NCBI RefSeq assembly: GCF_000308455.1
Contig: NZ_BAFP01000273.1
Span: 88,097-152,096 of the forward strand
Length of the DNA stretch: 64,000 bases
Direction of reading: 5' to 3'
Source of the DNA: Nocardia abscessus NBRC 100374
Lineage (GTDB): Bacteria; Actinomycetota; Actinomycetes; Mycobacteriales; Mycobacteriaceae
Shown in pieces: positions 44,124 through 52,624 of the stretch (within the stretch, counting starts at the first letter, position 1; each line of letters starts with the position of its first letter). Position numbers and translations under genes: made by a program. The notes beneath the pieces were generated by a model. It ran no database searches and was not told the DNA's origin. It saw only the letters and a list, made by a program, of their open reading frames with translations.

Positions 44124-45200
44124 TCATAGCTCGCGCCCAAGGTCGGGTGTTCGGGGCATCTCACCGGTGGACAGTTCGGCCTCGATCCCGAAATCCATCG
44201 CGGCTGGGGAGAAGTCGTGGATGAGTCCGGCGGCATCGACCGCGTCGCCGATCACCGACCCGTCATCGGATGCGGTGTCCGGCTCGCTTATGAGATCGGC
44301 GAACTCGTGGCTGATGTGCGTGGCGAGCGATAGCTCTTCGGTCAGCCCGATGACGTCCTCGATCGCCACCGGCGATGGTTTGCCGACCGCGCTCAGCGAG
44401 GAGTCGATGTCCTCGACGATGGTGGCGTCGATGATGGACGGGCCACTCTCGATCGCCAACGGTGACACCTGACGTTGGCCATGGGCGGAATCGATGTCCT
44501 CGACAAGGGCGGCATCGATGATGACGGAAGGATCACTGGCGGTGTCTTCGGTGAACCGCTCGGCGTAGGCGTCGGCCTCCGCAGCGTGCTGGGGCGAGAG
44601 TCCTTCAGCGCCTTTCGCCGCGGCGAACGCGGCGGCCGAGGCCATCGCTTCCCCCGTGTCACCGTGCGTGCTCAAGCTATCGCTGAAACCGGCTGCCCGG
44701 CGGCGGACATCAATCAGCAGTTTCTTGTATTCGACGTCGAGCTTGTGCAGCTTGTCGTCGCGTGTCTCCCGGTTCTTATAGGCGGTGATCTTCGCTTGGT
44801 GCAGCTCTCGGCTTTGTCTGCGTTCGAGTGAGCCCGCCATATTCCGGCGCGTCAGGTCTGCATCGGCGCGTTCGATCTGCCGCTGCTTCTGCCGCTGCTC
44901 GAGTTCGTGCTGTTCGCCTCCGCGCTGGATCCGGGCACGGACTTCATCGACCCTGGCGCTGTTGAGGTGCCGCGCGTGATCCGCGGCTTCCACAGCGTTG
45001 GTCACGCGCACCCAATGCTCGACCGACGAGCGGTGCTCTTTCGCATCGGCGTGCCGTATGCGCTGCTCGGATTCCGCTTTCGACCGGGAGTGTCCACTCT
45101 GGCCGCGCATCAGCGCGGCGGTCGTGTGCGCGGTCTGCAACGCTTGGACGAAACCCTGACGTACCGCCTGGCTGGATTCTTCGACCGGATCGCCGCTCAC
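44124..45200 (-). CDS. Coiled-coil protein with repeated DAA-type C-terminal motifs (copy 7)
   Basis: A 358-residue protein from the GTG at 45200, overlapping the lipoprotein stop. Residues 30-150 are strongly charged and heptad-like ('GGEQHELEQRQKQRQIERAD', 'ELHQAKITAYKNRETRDD'), so a long coiled coil is expected. The C-terminal third has two tandem units ('SVIIDAALVEDIDS' near residue 225 and 'SIIDATIVEDIDSS' near 250), and a third, 'SVIGDAVDAAGL', near 320. It shares the signature but not the helical body of copies 1, 2, 4-6 and 8. Confidence 0.75.
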   Translation of the reverse strand: MSGDPVEESSQAVRQGFVQALQTAHTTAALMRGQSGHSRSKAESEQRIRHADAKEHRSSVEHWVRVTNAVEAADHARHLNSARVDEVRARIQRGGEQHELEQRQKQRQIERADADLTRRNMAGSLERRQSRELHQAKITAYKNRETRDDKLHKLDVEYKKLLIDVRRRAAGFSDSLSTHGDTGEAMASAAAFAAAKGAEGLSPQHAAEADAYAERFTEDTASDPSVIIDAALVEDIDSAHGQRQVSPLAIESGPSIIDATIVEDIDSSLSAVGKPSPVAIEDVIGLTEELSLATHISHEFADLISEPDTASDDGSVIGDAVDAAGLIHDFSPAAMDFGIEAELSTGEMPRTPDLGREL

Positions 45201-45742
45201 CCCGCCACCTCCAATCCCGACAGCAACCACGGCGAACCGGCTGTCGTGCTGGTGGCGTGGGCGTAGACGGCCCACCGGATCGGCGGCTGACCGGTCGGCT
45301 GGAGTTCGACGGCCAACACCCGGTGCGCGGAGGTGGCGGTGTCGGCGGGGTGGTCGTCGCTGGTCACCTGGGCCGTGGTGGTGAGGGTGGTGGCGTCGGT
45401 GCGCCACTGCTGCCACTGCGCGGTGGTCACCGGTGCCCACACCAGCGCCGCGGGCTCGGCGCGTTCGGCGAACCGCGCATCCAGCAGTGCCCGCGCTCCC
45501 CGGAACGCTGCGCGCTGGTCGGCATGCTCGCTCGGGCGATAACCGAACACCGCCCCTACCGCCGCAGCCAATACCTGCTCGATCGAACAGGGGTCCACCG
45601 CGCTGAAGGGGCGCGGAAAATGCGATGTGCGGCAAATCGGTTCACTGCTGGTGTCTGGCGTCGTTGTGGTCACACCGCATCCCGCGGCGACGAGGACCGC
45701 GGTGGCGGCGAGGAGGCGTGTCGGTGTCGTGCGGGTGCTCAT
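45197..45742 (-). CDS. Exported lipoprotein of the conjugation locus
   Basis: A 181-residue protein with a signal peptide and lipobox LVAAGC (Cys22). The mature part includes 'PCSIEQVLAAAVGAVFGYRPSEHADQRAAFRGARALLDARF' and ends in 'RWAVYAHATSTTAGSPWLLSGLEV', similar in layout to the periplasmic NTF2-like proteins (TcpC/VirB8-type) of other conjugation systems. Coupled on both sides by four-base overlaps. It is probably an envelope component of the transfer machine. Confidence 0.75.
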   Translation of the reverse strand: MSTRTTPTRLLAATAVLVAAGCGVTTTTPDTSSEPICRTSHFPRPFSAVDPCSIEQVLAAAVGAVFGYRPSEHADQRAAFRGARALLDARFAERAEPAALVWAPVTTAQWQQWRTDATTLTTTAQVTSDDHPADTATSAHRVLAVELQPTGQPPIRWAVYAHATSTTAGSPWLLSGLEVAG

Positions 45743-46713
45743 GGCTCGCGCCCCGGCTCTCGCGGTGACGGTGCCGCGCCGGGCTCGGGTTCGAGTTCGG
45801 CGGCCGGTTCGGCGCTCCAGCTCAACTCCAGCTCATGGGGCAGGGCGGCGGTGACCGCCGCATCGTCAGGTTCGGCACGTGTCGCGAGGGCGACGCCGTC
45901 GCCTGCGATGCCGCTGTGCCACAAGTGGTGCATCGCGTGCTGGATCAACTGCTGAGGCTGCGGGGGCAAACTACCGCCGTCCAGGACCTGATCGCGGGAG
46001 CGGTCGATGCTGTCGCGGATGTTGTCGACGACGTCGCGTGCTTCGCGCTCGATGCCGGGCCAGGCGTGGGTGCGCCACTGCTCCTCGAGGGTGTCGGTGT
46101 CGTAGGTGTGGACCGTGGCGGCGAGCAACACACCCCACCCGCGCGCGCTTCGGCCCCACAGCTGTCGGCGTTCGATGTCGAGGAGATCGACCGTCCCAGC
46201 CAGCTCGCACGCGCGTTGCCATACCGCGGTCATGTTGTTCTGGAACTGGCTGGCCACGACCGGCTCGGGCTCGGAATGAATGCCCTGAGCGGCGAGCCGA
46301 GCGCGACGCGCGGCCGTCAACGCGGCCATGTGCTCCAACTGCCACACATCATCGGCAAGCGTGTTGAGGACCCAGGCGCGGCGGGCTTCCGGCCCGCGCG
46401 GCGGGCGCGGTGGCGCCGGGTCGCGCTCGGCCCAGCGCACACCTTGCCGCCCCAGCAGCCGGGCGGCCTCGATCCACTCGGGCGGGACCTCGACCGAGCG
46501 CGCGTGGATTTCCGCCTCACTCCGTACCGCGTCCAACACCCGCAACCGGCTCCGCCAGTTCTGGATCTCGAACTCACTGCCGTTGCCCGCGGTGTAGGTC
46601 GGGTAGCCGCGACGCAGCAAATGCGTGCGCTCCACCGACAACTCCTGGATGTCCTCCAGCAGCCGCACCTTCCACGGCGGCAACACCTCCCACGGCAGCC
46701 CCGCCCCGGTCAC
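45739..46713 (-). CDS. Conjugation-locus protein with DAA-type C-terminal signature (copy 8)
   Basis: A 324-residue protein from the GTG at 46713 with GGAGG upstream. Blocks: 'PWKVRLLEDIQELSVERTHLLRRGYPTYTAGNG', 'VPPEWIEAARLLGRQGVRWAERD', 'DVWQLEHMAALTAARRARL', 'NNMTAVWQRACELAGTVDLLDIERRQLWGRSARGW' and 'LEEQWRTHAWPGIEREARDVVD'. The end reads 'DAAVTAALPHELELSWSAEPAAELE', then a Pro/Glu tail. It is coupled to a 19-codon ORF upstream and to the lipoprotein gene downstream. Confidence 0.82.
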   Translation of the reverse strand: MTGAGLPWEVLPPWKVRLLEDIQELSVERTHLLRRGYPTYTAGNGSEFEIQNWRSRLRVLDAVRSEAEIHARSVEVPPEWIEAARLLGRQGVRWAERDPAPPRPPRGPEARRAWVLNTLADDVWQLEHMAALTAARRARLAAQGIHSEPEPVVASQFQNNMTAVWQRACELAGTVDLLDIERRQLWGRSARGWGVLLAATVHTYDTDTLEEQWRTHAWPGIEREARDVVDNIRDSIDRSRDQVLDGGSLPPQPQQLIQHAMHHLWHSGIAGDGVALATRAEPDDAAVTAALPHELELSWSAEPAAELEPEPGAAPSPREPGREP

Positions 46714-46769
46714 CGCCGAACCTCCGCGCGGCGGGCGAACGTGTGCAGGTGAAGGATGTGTCGGTTCAC
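46710..46769 (-). CDS. 19-residue ORF coupled to signature-family copy 8
   Basis: The GTG at 46769 has GAGGAGG 5 nt upstream, and the TGA overlaps the copy-8 GTG start (GTGA). The predicted peptide is basic and His-rich (MNRHILHLHTFARRAEVRR). This repeats the arrangement before copy 3: a very short ORF with an excellent ribosome site, stopping exactly at the start of a signature-family gene. It is probably a translational-coupling leader. Confidence 0.45.
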   Translation of the reverse strand: MNRHILHLHTFARRAEVRR

Positions 46770-46854
46770 GAAAGCCTCCTCATCCGCGCGGGAAACGCAG
46801 TCGATCACCGGGACACGGCTTCTGCGGCGGGCAATGATTAGTAAGTAGGTGTGA

Positions 46855-47979
46855 TCACACATTTCGATCTCCTGGAGATGGGCTGGTGTAGCGGCGCACG
46901 TCCATGCGTTCGCCCTCCCACGCGCTCAGCGGGGTGAGGGTGACGGTCTGCCCGGTTTGCGGAGCGTGCAGCAGCAGGTCGCGGCCCTGTGCGTCGCGGC
47001 CGTAGTAGATGCCGACGTGATGGGAATCCGTATCGCCCGGGGCGGTGAAGAAGATCAAATCCCCCGGCGCTCGCTGCGCGAACGGCACTATCTGAGCGGA
47101 CGGGTGGTCTTGCTGGGCTTGGGTGTAATGCGGTAACCGGATCCGGCCACCGGAGGCGTGGTAGACCGCGTAGAGCGTCAGGCCGGAGCAGTCGAACCCA
47201 CCGCCGGTCGGGCCGTTCACGTCGCCGCCGCCCCACACATAGGGTGTGCCGATCCACCGTGCACCGTGCTCGATCACCGCCCGCCCGAACCCCTTTGCTT
47301 CCGCAGGCAACGGTGTGCCGGAGTCGGTCGCTCCGCATCCTGCGGGGGATGACCCGCCCGGTGTGCGGGGCATCGTTCCGGGGTCGAGGTCTGCGAACAT
47401 CGCATACAGTCGCCGCGCCAACTCCAGCTGTCCGGCGTAGGCGTTGGGGGCGGAGCGTTCGATCGCTTGGGCCAGTTCGGCCGGGGACATCCGCTCCGCG
47501 GCGGCCCCGAGCCGGGTGGCGCGGTCGTAGAACCAATTGATCTGATAGATCGGGTCCATCAGTTTCGCGATGCCGACCGAGCCCCACACGCTGGCACGCA
47601 TCTGGTGCGGGCCGACCGAGTCGTGGTCGTAGCCGAGTCCGTCGTTGCTGTAGTTCAAAGACTCCGGCACCGCGGGATTCGCCAAGTTCCGGAAGCTCGA
47701 TTCGGTGGCTTGGGCGGCGAGTTCGGCGATGATCACGTTCTCCGGCATGCCGCGCTGTTTGCCGATCGCGACCCCGTTGCGCGCCAGCTGCAACTGCGAC
47801 TCCGATAACCCAGCCACCGTATGCCCGGTCGGGCCGCTCACCCCGCCCGCGGCCCCCGCCCACATCGGTGTCGCGCATAATGTCGTCTGGTCGACGCCGA
47901 GGAGCACCAAAAGCAGCAGTAAGAGCGCAACTGGGAGCCCCAGTGCGGTCGCGGTGACGGCTTTCGTGGGGGTATCCAT
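46855..47979 (-). CDS. NlpC/P60-family peptidoglycan hydrolase of the transfer system
   Basis: A 374-residue protein with an N-terminal membrane helix (residues 10-30). A middle region with 'AAQATESSFRNLANPAVPESL' and 'YDHDSVGPHQMRASVWG' resembles a transglycosylase-like domain (E-S-x-F-x-N-x-A). The C-terminal NlpC/P60 domain has 'GGGFDCSGLTLYAVYHASG' (Cys about 262) and 'HHVGIYYG' (His about 322). It should open the cell wall for the channel, like VirB1/TcpG. It starts 6 bp after the VirB4-like gene. Confidence 0.9.
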   Translation of the reverse strand: MDTPTKAVTATALGLPVALLLLLLVLLGVDQTTLCATPMWAGAAGGVSGPTGHTVAGLSESQLQLARNGVAIGKQRGMPENVIIAELAAQATESSFRNLANPAVPESLNYSNDGLGYDHDSVGPHQMRASVWGSVGIAKLMDPIYQINWFYDRATRLGAAAERMSPAELAQAIERSAPNAYAGQLELARRLYAMFADLDPGTMPRTPGGSSPAGCGATDSGTPLPAEAKGFGRAVIEHGARWIGTPYVWGGGDVNGPTGGGFDCSGLTLYAVYHASGGRIRLPHYTQAQQDHPSAQIVPFAQRAPGDLIFFTAPGDTDSHHVGIYYGRDAQGRDLLLHAPQTGQTVTLTPLSAWEGERMDVRRYTSPSPGDRNV

Positions 47980-47985
47980 CCGCGC

Positions 47986-49704
47986 TCACCGGTTGGCCTC
48001 CCCCGTGCCGGGGAGGTTGTCGAAACGTCGGTTGGTGTTGTGCACATCCGCGGCCCGTTCGCTCGGGGTGAACACCATCCGAAACGGAATCCCCGGCTCG
48101 TTCGCCTCCCCGGTCTTCAGCAGGAAACACCCCGTGCCGGGCGGGGTTTCACGTCGTGAGGGGTCGAGGTCGTCGTCGCTGGGTGGGCGGGGTGCGGCCC
48201 AGGAGGTGACCAGCAGTTTTTCGGTGTCGGTGATCCCGACTGCGGCGCGGATGCGATTGATTTCTTCCGGCCCGACTGGTCCGATGAGTTTGGCGCGGGC
48301 GCGTTCGAAGAAGCCGAGGGCTTTGGCTTGCGCGGCTGGTGAGTCGAAGGCGGCGAGGTCTTTGATGGTGTGGCTGCACATGATCAACCCCGTGCCCAAC
48401 GTGCGGTTCAACCGGGTGAGCGCGTCGACCCGGTCGACCATGAACTCGCCCACCCCGAGCACGCGCCAGATCTCGTCCATGACGATTTCGAACGTGCGCG
48501 GCGGTGCGAGACCGGCGTCGGCGAGGGCGTGTGCGGCGGCGACCGCGCCGAAGCCTTCGCTCCAGCAGACCATCAGCACTGCGGCCAGCAGTTTGGTGTC
48601 GCCTTCGGGGATGCGCGAGACGTCGACGCATACCGCCGGACTTGCGAGATCGAGACCGGCGGTGGTGGGTCCGTTGAAGATCGCCCCGAACGGCCCTTCG
48701 ACCAGAGCGCGTAGGGAGCGGCGCAGGGTTTTGGTGCTGGCCCGGTAGGCAGCGTCGTCGTCCTCTTCGACGAACTGACGCAGCCGATCGGCACCGGTAG
48801 AGATCACCTCGAGCAGGTCCGACAGCAGCGGTGGGCGCTGATAGCTGAATCCACCCGTGGGGCTGTAGAGCTCGCGTAGTCCGGCGGCGAGTAGCACTTC
48901 TTCGTAGTCGGCGACCCGAGATCCGCGCACCAGCTCTACGAGGCCGGCGACGACGTTGACCTGCCCGGCTTCCACTCGTGCGGCGACCTGGCGACGCTGA
49001 TCTGGATCGGTGAGCTGCTCGACCACCGCGCCGAGGGCGCCGACGTCGAGAGGATTGAGGGTGCCGTGCCCGTAGCCGACGTCGACGACCTGCCCGCCGA
49101 GCCGCTGCACCAGGTCGCGGTAGTCGGGTTTGGTGTCGCCCATGCACAGCACCGTTTCCCCGGCCGCGACCGCGCCGGTCACCATCCGCCGGATCAACGA
49201 GGACTTGCCGAACCCGTTGAGCGCCAGCACGAACGCGACCGGGGCGGTGATGAACCCCTTGAGAAACCACGACATCGGGTCGAAGTGCACGGGAGTGCCG
49301 GTGATGTAGTGTGCGCCCACCGGGGTGCCGACAGTCGGGGCGCTGGCGCCGACGGCAAACGGCCACAACCCGGCGACTTGCACGGTGGTCGCTCGCCATT
49401 CCGGGCTGGTAGCCACAACGGCGGCGCGGCCACCGCCGAGCCCGCGATACCCGCGGTCGGACAACACCGTCAGCGATCGGTCGAAGCCATCCCCGCCAGT
49501 GTCTTCCGCGCGGCGGGCGGCAGTGGCGCGTCGATGATCATCGCTCGATATCGCCCACCGGGCCCGCCAACCACGCACACCAGGCCCGGCGGCGGCCGCC
49601 TCCATCGCGGCACGTGCCGACGAGGTGAGCACCCGCACACCCGCGACCGTTTCGGTACGCGCCGGCCGCGGCGGGCGGGACATCTTCCTGCGGTGGTCGG
49701 TCAT
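47986..49704 (-). CDS. VirB4-like conjugation ATPase
   Basis: A 572-residue ATPase; the ATG at 49704 overlaps the SCO6880-like gene stop. It shows Walker A 'LALNGFGKSSLIRRMV' (about 158-173), 'CMGDTKPDYRDLVQRLGGQ', Walker B 'EIVMDEIWRVL' (about 402-412) and 'GTGLIMCSHTIKDL', the layout of VirB4/TraC-type AAA+ proteins. The N-terminal 120 residues are short for VirB4; the missing part may be supplied by the SCO6880-like protein encoded just upstream. The longer open frame to 50694 is not needed. Confidence 0.9.
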   Translation of the reverse strand: MTDHRRKMSRPPRPARTETVAGVRVLTSSARAAMEAAAAGPGVRGWRARWAISSDDHRRATAARRAEDTGGDGFDRSLTVLSDRGYRGLGGGRAAVVATSPEWRATTVQVAGLWPFAVGASAPTVGTPVGAHYITGTPVHFDPMSWFLKGFITAPVAFVLALNGFGKSSLIRRMVTGAVAAGETVLCMGDTKPDYRDLVQRLGGQVVDVGYGHGTLNPLDVGALGAVVEQLTDPDQRRQVAARVEAGQVNVVAGLVELVRGSRVADYEEVLLAAGLRELYSPTGGFSYQRPPLLSDLLEVISTGADRLRQFVEEDDDAAYRASTKTLRRSLRALVEGPFGAIFNGPTTAGLDLASPAVCVDVSRIPEGDTKLLAAVLMVCWSEGFGAVAAAHALADAGLAPPRTFEIVMDEIWRVLGVGEFMVDRVDALTRLNRTLGTGLIMCSHTIKDLAAFDSPAAQAKALGFFERARAKLIGPVGPEEINRIRAAVGITDTEKLLVTSWAAPRPPSDDDLDPSRRETPPGTGCFLLKTGEANEPGIPFRMVFTPSERAADVHNTNRRFDNLPGTGEANR

Positions 49705-51167
49705 GCCGAGACCTGCTTCGAGATCGAGGTGTGCTCGGGCAGGATCAACCCGATCCCCAAGCTCGCGGCGAACGCTGCGGCTTGGGTTCCGTAGCAGCGG
49801 CGGACACTGAGCCGCGACGCCGCGGCCATGCCTTTCACCGACGCCTCGATCCCCGGCAGGTCGCCCTCGAGATGGTCGGTGACCGTGACCAGGACCCCGA
49901 ATCGGGTGAGCCCGGCGCCACGGGCTTGTTCCTCGCGGGCGGCTTGCGTGTTGCCCACGCGTATCCGTGCCGATGCCGAGGCGATGCCGCGTTCGGTCTG
50001 CTCGGCCGCGACAGCGTCGCGAAAATCCGAGTCGACCAGGGAGGTGGCCTCGGCCGCGCTGTGTAGCCGGTACACGACCGCGACCCGCTTGCGTGGAACG
50101 TCGGCGCGCGGGCGCAGCAGCTCCTCGAGCACGGTCTCCATCACCGCGCCGCGCGGGGCGGCGTCCATCTCCCAGGTGATCGACCGCGCCCCGTCGTGGA
50201 CGTAGTGATCCCACCGGTCCTGATGCGCGAGCGGCCCGACGGAGTTCCACGACTGCGTCGAGGTGATCGCCGCGCCGGCGGCTTCCACGTCGCGTGGCGC
50301 GGCGAGGTCGTAGCGGCTGCGCACCAGCCCGAGGACCTCCCATGCCTGCAACGGCGTCGCCGGAAGCCCCGCCCGCGCCAGCTGCGAGAGCACGCCTTGC
50401 AGGCGTTGCCCGATCTCGCGGGCCTGCTCGGCGTCGTCGCGGCGGCCTTTGCCGATCGCGCGGTAGGTGATTGCCACTCGGCCTTCGATGCGCACACCGA
50501 CACCGCCGATATCGGCAGCGGCTTCCCGCATCACCGCTTGCGCATACTCCGGAGCAGTGGGGCGGACCAGGCGAGTGACCTCCCGCGCCTGCTTGAGCCG
50601 GGTCTCGACCACGTTCTCCAGCACCGAGCACACCGCGACTACTTCCCCGCCGCGGCTCTGGGTGGCCAGGAACTGGCCGTACCCTTCGACCCATGCGTCG
50701 ATTTGGGCTTGGTCGACCAACTCTTTGCCGCGCGGGATCACCCGCAGCACCACCGTGTAGTGATCGCTGCGGCGGATATGGAGCATCGCGAACCGTTTCC
50801 CGCCCGCGGTCTCGTACTCACTCAGCCGCGAATCCGCCAGCAAGCCCGGAAGTTTCGCGACGCCGGGAATCCGGGAGAATCGTCCGGCGCGGTAGACGTG
50901 CTCGCCGCGGGCACGCGCAGCGGCGAACTGGAGCCGCAACAGCGCGATCTCCCAGCCGGTGCGGCCATTGCGGGTGACGGCTAGTGGGGTGAATACCACC
51001 GCGGCACCGAGAATCAGTACACCGGCCGACAGCAGGGATCGGGTGACCATGAACCCGACCATCACCGTGATGATGAGCCCGAGCCCGAGCATCGACACGC
51101 CCCAGGTCAGGCCGAAGAACCCGGCCGAGCGGGGACGCTCCCAGCGGCCATACATGCGTGCTGTCAT
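49701..51167 (-). CDS. SCO6880-family conjugation protein
   Basis: A 488-residue protein with two N-terminal membrane helices (about 18-60) and a long soluble region containing 'FAMLHIRRSDHYTVVLRV', 'EGYGQFLATQSRGGEVVAVCSVLENVVETR' and 'ARSITWEMDAAPRGAV'. This matches the actinobacterial SCO6880 family, always found next to the VirB4-like ATPase and thought to combine PrgI-like and VirB4-N functions. ATGA overlaps tie it to both neighbours. Confidence 0.88.
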   Translation of the reverse strand: MTARMYGRWERPRSAGFFGLTWGVSMLGLGLIITVMVGFMVTRSLLSAGVLILGAAVVFTPLAVTRNGRTGWEIALLRLQFAAARARGEHVYRAGRFSRIPGVAKLPGLLADSRLSEYETAGGKRFAMLHIRRSDHYTVVLRVIPRGKELVDQAQIDAWVEGYGQFLATQSRGGEVVAVCSVLENVVETRLKQAREVTRLVRPTAPEYAQAVMREAAADIGGVGVRIEGRVAITYRAIGKGRRDDAEQAREIGQRLQGVLSQLARAGLPATPLQAWEVLGLVRSRYDLAAPRDVEAAGAAITSTQSWNSVGPLAHQDRWDHYVHDGARSITWEMDAAPRGAVMETVLEELLRPRADVPRKRVAVVYRLHSAAEATSLVDSDFRDAVAAEQTERGIASASARIRVGNTQAAREEQARGAGLTRFGVLVTVTDHLEGDLPGIEASVKGMAAASRLSVRRCYGTQAAAFAASLGIGLILPEHTSISKQVSA

Positions 51168-52624
51168 CGCCGCACCTCCCCCGGCCCCAAAGCGTCCGGG
51201 TCCAAACTTGTTGCGGTTGCCTCGTGGGTTTGGCTTTCGATCGCCGACACGGTGTGCTGCGCGGCGTCTTTGACCATCTGCGCGCCCATCACCGCCGCAC
51301 CGGCCACACCGCCGCCCGCGGCACCGGCCGCCTCACCACCGCCGCTACCTGCTGCGGACGCCGACGGCGGCTTGCCTGCTCCGGCACCAGTAGGACGCGC
51401 ACCACCCCTGCCGTTGGCCGAACCGCCGGCGTTACCGCCGCCGGTCCCAGCGCTAGTCGCGGCGGGACTCGCGGCACCGTCGCCGCCGCCAGGCATCGGG
51501 CGGCCGCCACCCCCACCTCCGCCACCTCCGGCGGGGCCCCCAGCAGCAGATGAGCCGGAACCCCCACCACCAGGCGCATTCTCACCCTCGCTGACCTTGC
51601 GGGCACTCGACCGCTCACCAGCCGCCGCCATAGCAATCCCGGCAGCACCGCCGGCCACAACAGCCGCTGCGCCGCCTCCGCCGCCGAGTATCGCGACGGC
51701 GGGGGCGACCAACCGGATCAGCGCGGGCAGGACAATCACTGTCATGACCAGCAGGATCAGACCGAGCAGCACCAACTGTGGGTCCTGCTGATCGCGACCC
51801 GCCACCGTGAAGGCGATCGCATAAACCAAGGCTCCCACCGGCTTCCACAACACGAAGGCCAGCGACCAACTCAGTAGGCGCTTGTACGCCTGCGAACCCG
51901 GTCCGGTACCCGACGCGGCCGCCACGATCGGAAGCACCGCCACGACCACGATCAGCAGCGCTTGCCGGAGAACCAGCATCACCAGTTGGATGAGCATGCT
52001 GATGATCCCGAGCAGGAACAGCACCAGATAGGTCCCGGCCCCCAGTCCGGATCTCGTCTCGAATTCGAACTCGGCCACTTCGGCAACGATGTTGTGTGCG
52101 TCTCCCCTGGAGGCGTCGAACAGTACCCACTCGGCGAAGGCATCACCGGCACGAGTTCCCGTGGTGATGATCGCCGCGAAGGCCATCGAGGCGAACACCG
52201 CGCGCGCCAACATCAGGAAGCTTTCCTGTGCCTCGCCCGCGACCCCGCCGCGTTTGGCCAGCGCCAGCCGCGCCGCCGCGAAAATGAGTCCGCAGGTGAG
52301 CAGCAGCACCTGCAGCCCGCTGGTGTATTCCCGGATCCCCGACAGCGCCGGTCCCAATCCCCCGCGCTCGTCTGCCAGTTGCGGAGACGGCAGCGCTGTC
52401 CACCACGTCATGACGAATCGCAGAAGCGCGCCGAAACTTTCCCCGAGGTGCGAGGTCAGATCGTCGAGGACCGAGCCAGCGGCCTCGGAGGCAGCGTCGG
52501 TTGCGGCCCGTTTGGCCATGCAGATCTCGCGGGGACCTTGGGGTATATCGCACCAGTCGATGTCGGGCAATTGCCTGCGCCAGGACCCGGTGCCGGGTGG
52601 CGGAGTTGCGAGGGTGGCGGTCAT
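51164..52624 (-). CDS. TrbL/VirB6-like polytopic membrane protein with Gly-rich tail
   Basis: A 486-residue protein from the ATG at 52624. At least six membrane helices lie between about residues 95 and 330 (for example 'YLVLFLLGIISMLIQLVMLV' and 'LVLLGLILLVMTVIVLPALI'). From about 345 the protein is a low-complexity Gly/Ala/Ser tail, ending in 'AAVMGAQMVKDAAQHTVSA'. TrbL/VirB6 proteins form the inner-membrane part of the transfer channel. Coupled by ATGA on both sides. Confidence 0.85.
   Translation of the reverse strand: MTATLATPPPGTGSWRRQLPDIDWCDIPQGPREICMAKRAATDAASEAAGSVLDDLTSHLGESFGALLRFVMTWWTALPSPQLADERGGLGPALSGIREYTSGLQVLLLTCGLIFAAARLALAKRGGVAGEAQESFLMLARAVFASMAFAAIITTGTRAGDAFAEWVLFDASRGDAHNIVAEVAEFEFETRSGLGAGTYLVLFLLGIISMLIQLVMLVLRQALLIVVVAVLPIVAAASGTGPGSQAYKRLLSWSLAFVLWKPVGALVYAIAFTVAGRDQQDPQLVLLGLILLVMTVIVLPALIRLVAPAVAILGGGGGAAAVVAGGAAGIAMAAAGERSSARKVSEGENAPGGGGSGSSAAGGPAGGGGGGGGGRPMPGGGDGAASPAATSAGTGGGNAGGSANGRGGARPTGAGAGKPPSASAAGSGGGEAAGAAGGGVAGAAVMGAQMVKDAAQHTVSAIESQTHEATATSLDPDALGPGEVRR

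Noticed and set aside
49704..50694. N-terminal extension of the VirB4-like ORF to 50694
   Set aside because: The extension is antisense-type, low-complexity Arg/Gly sequence within the SCO6880-like gene; the ATG at 49704 has the standard ATGA overlap.
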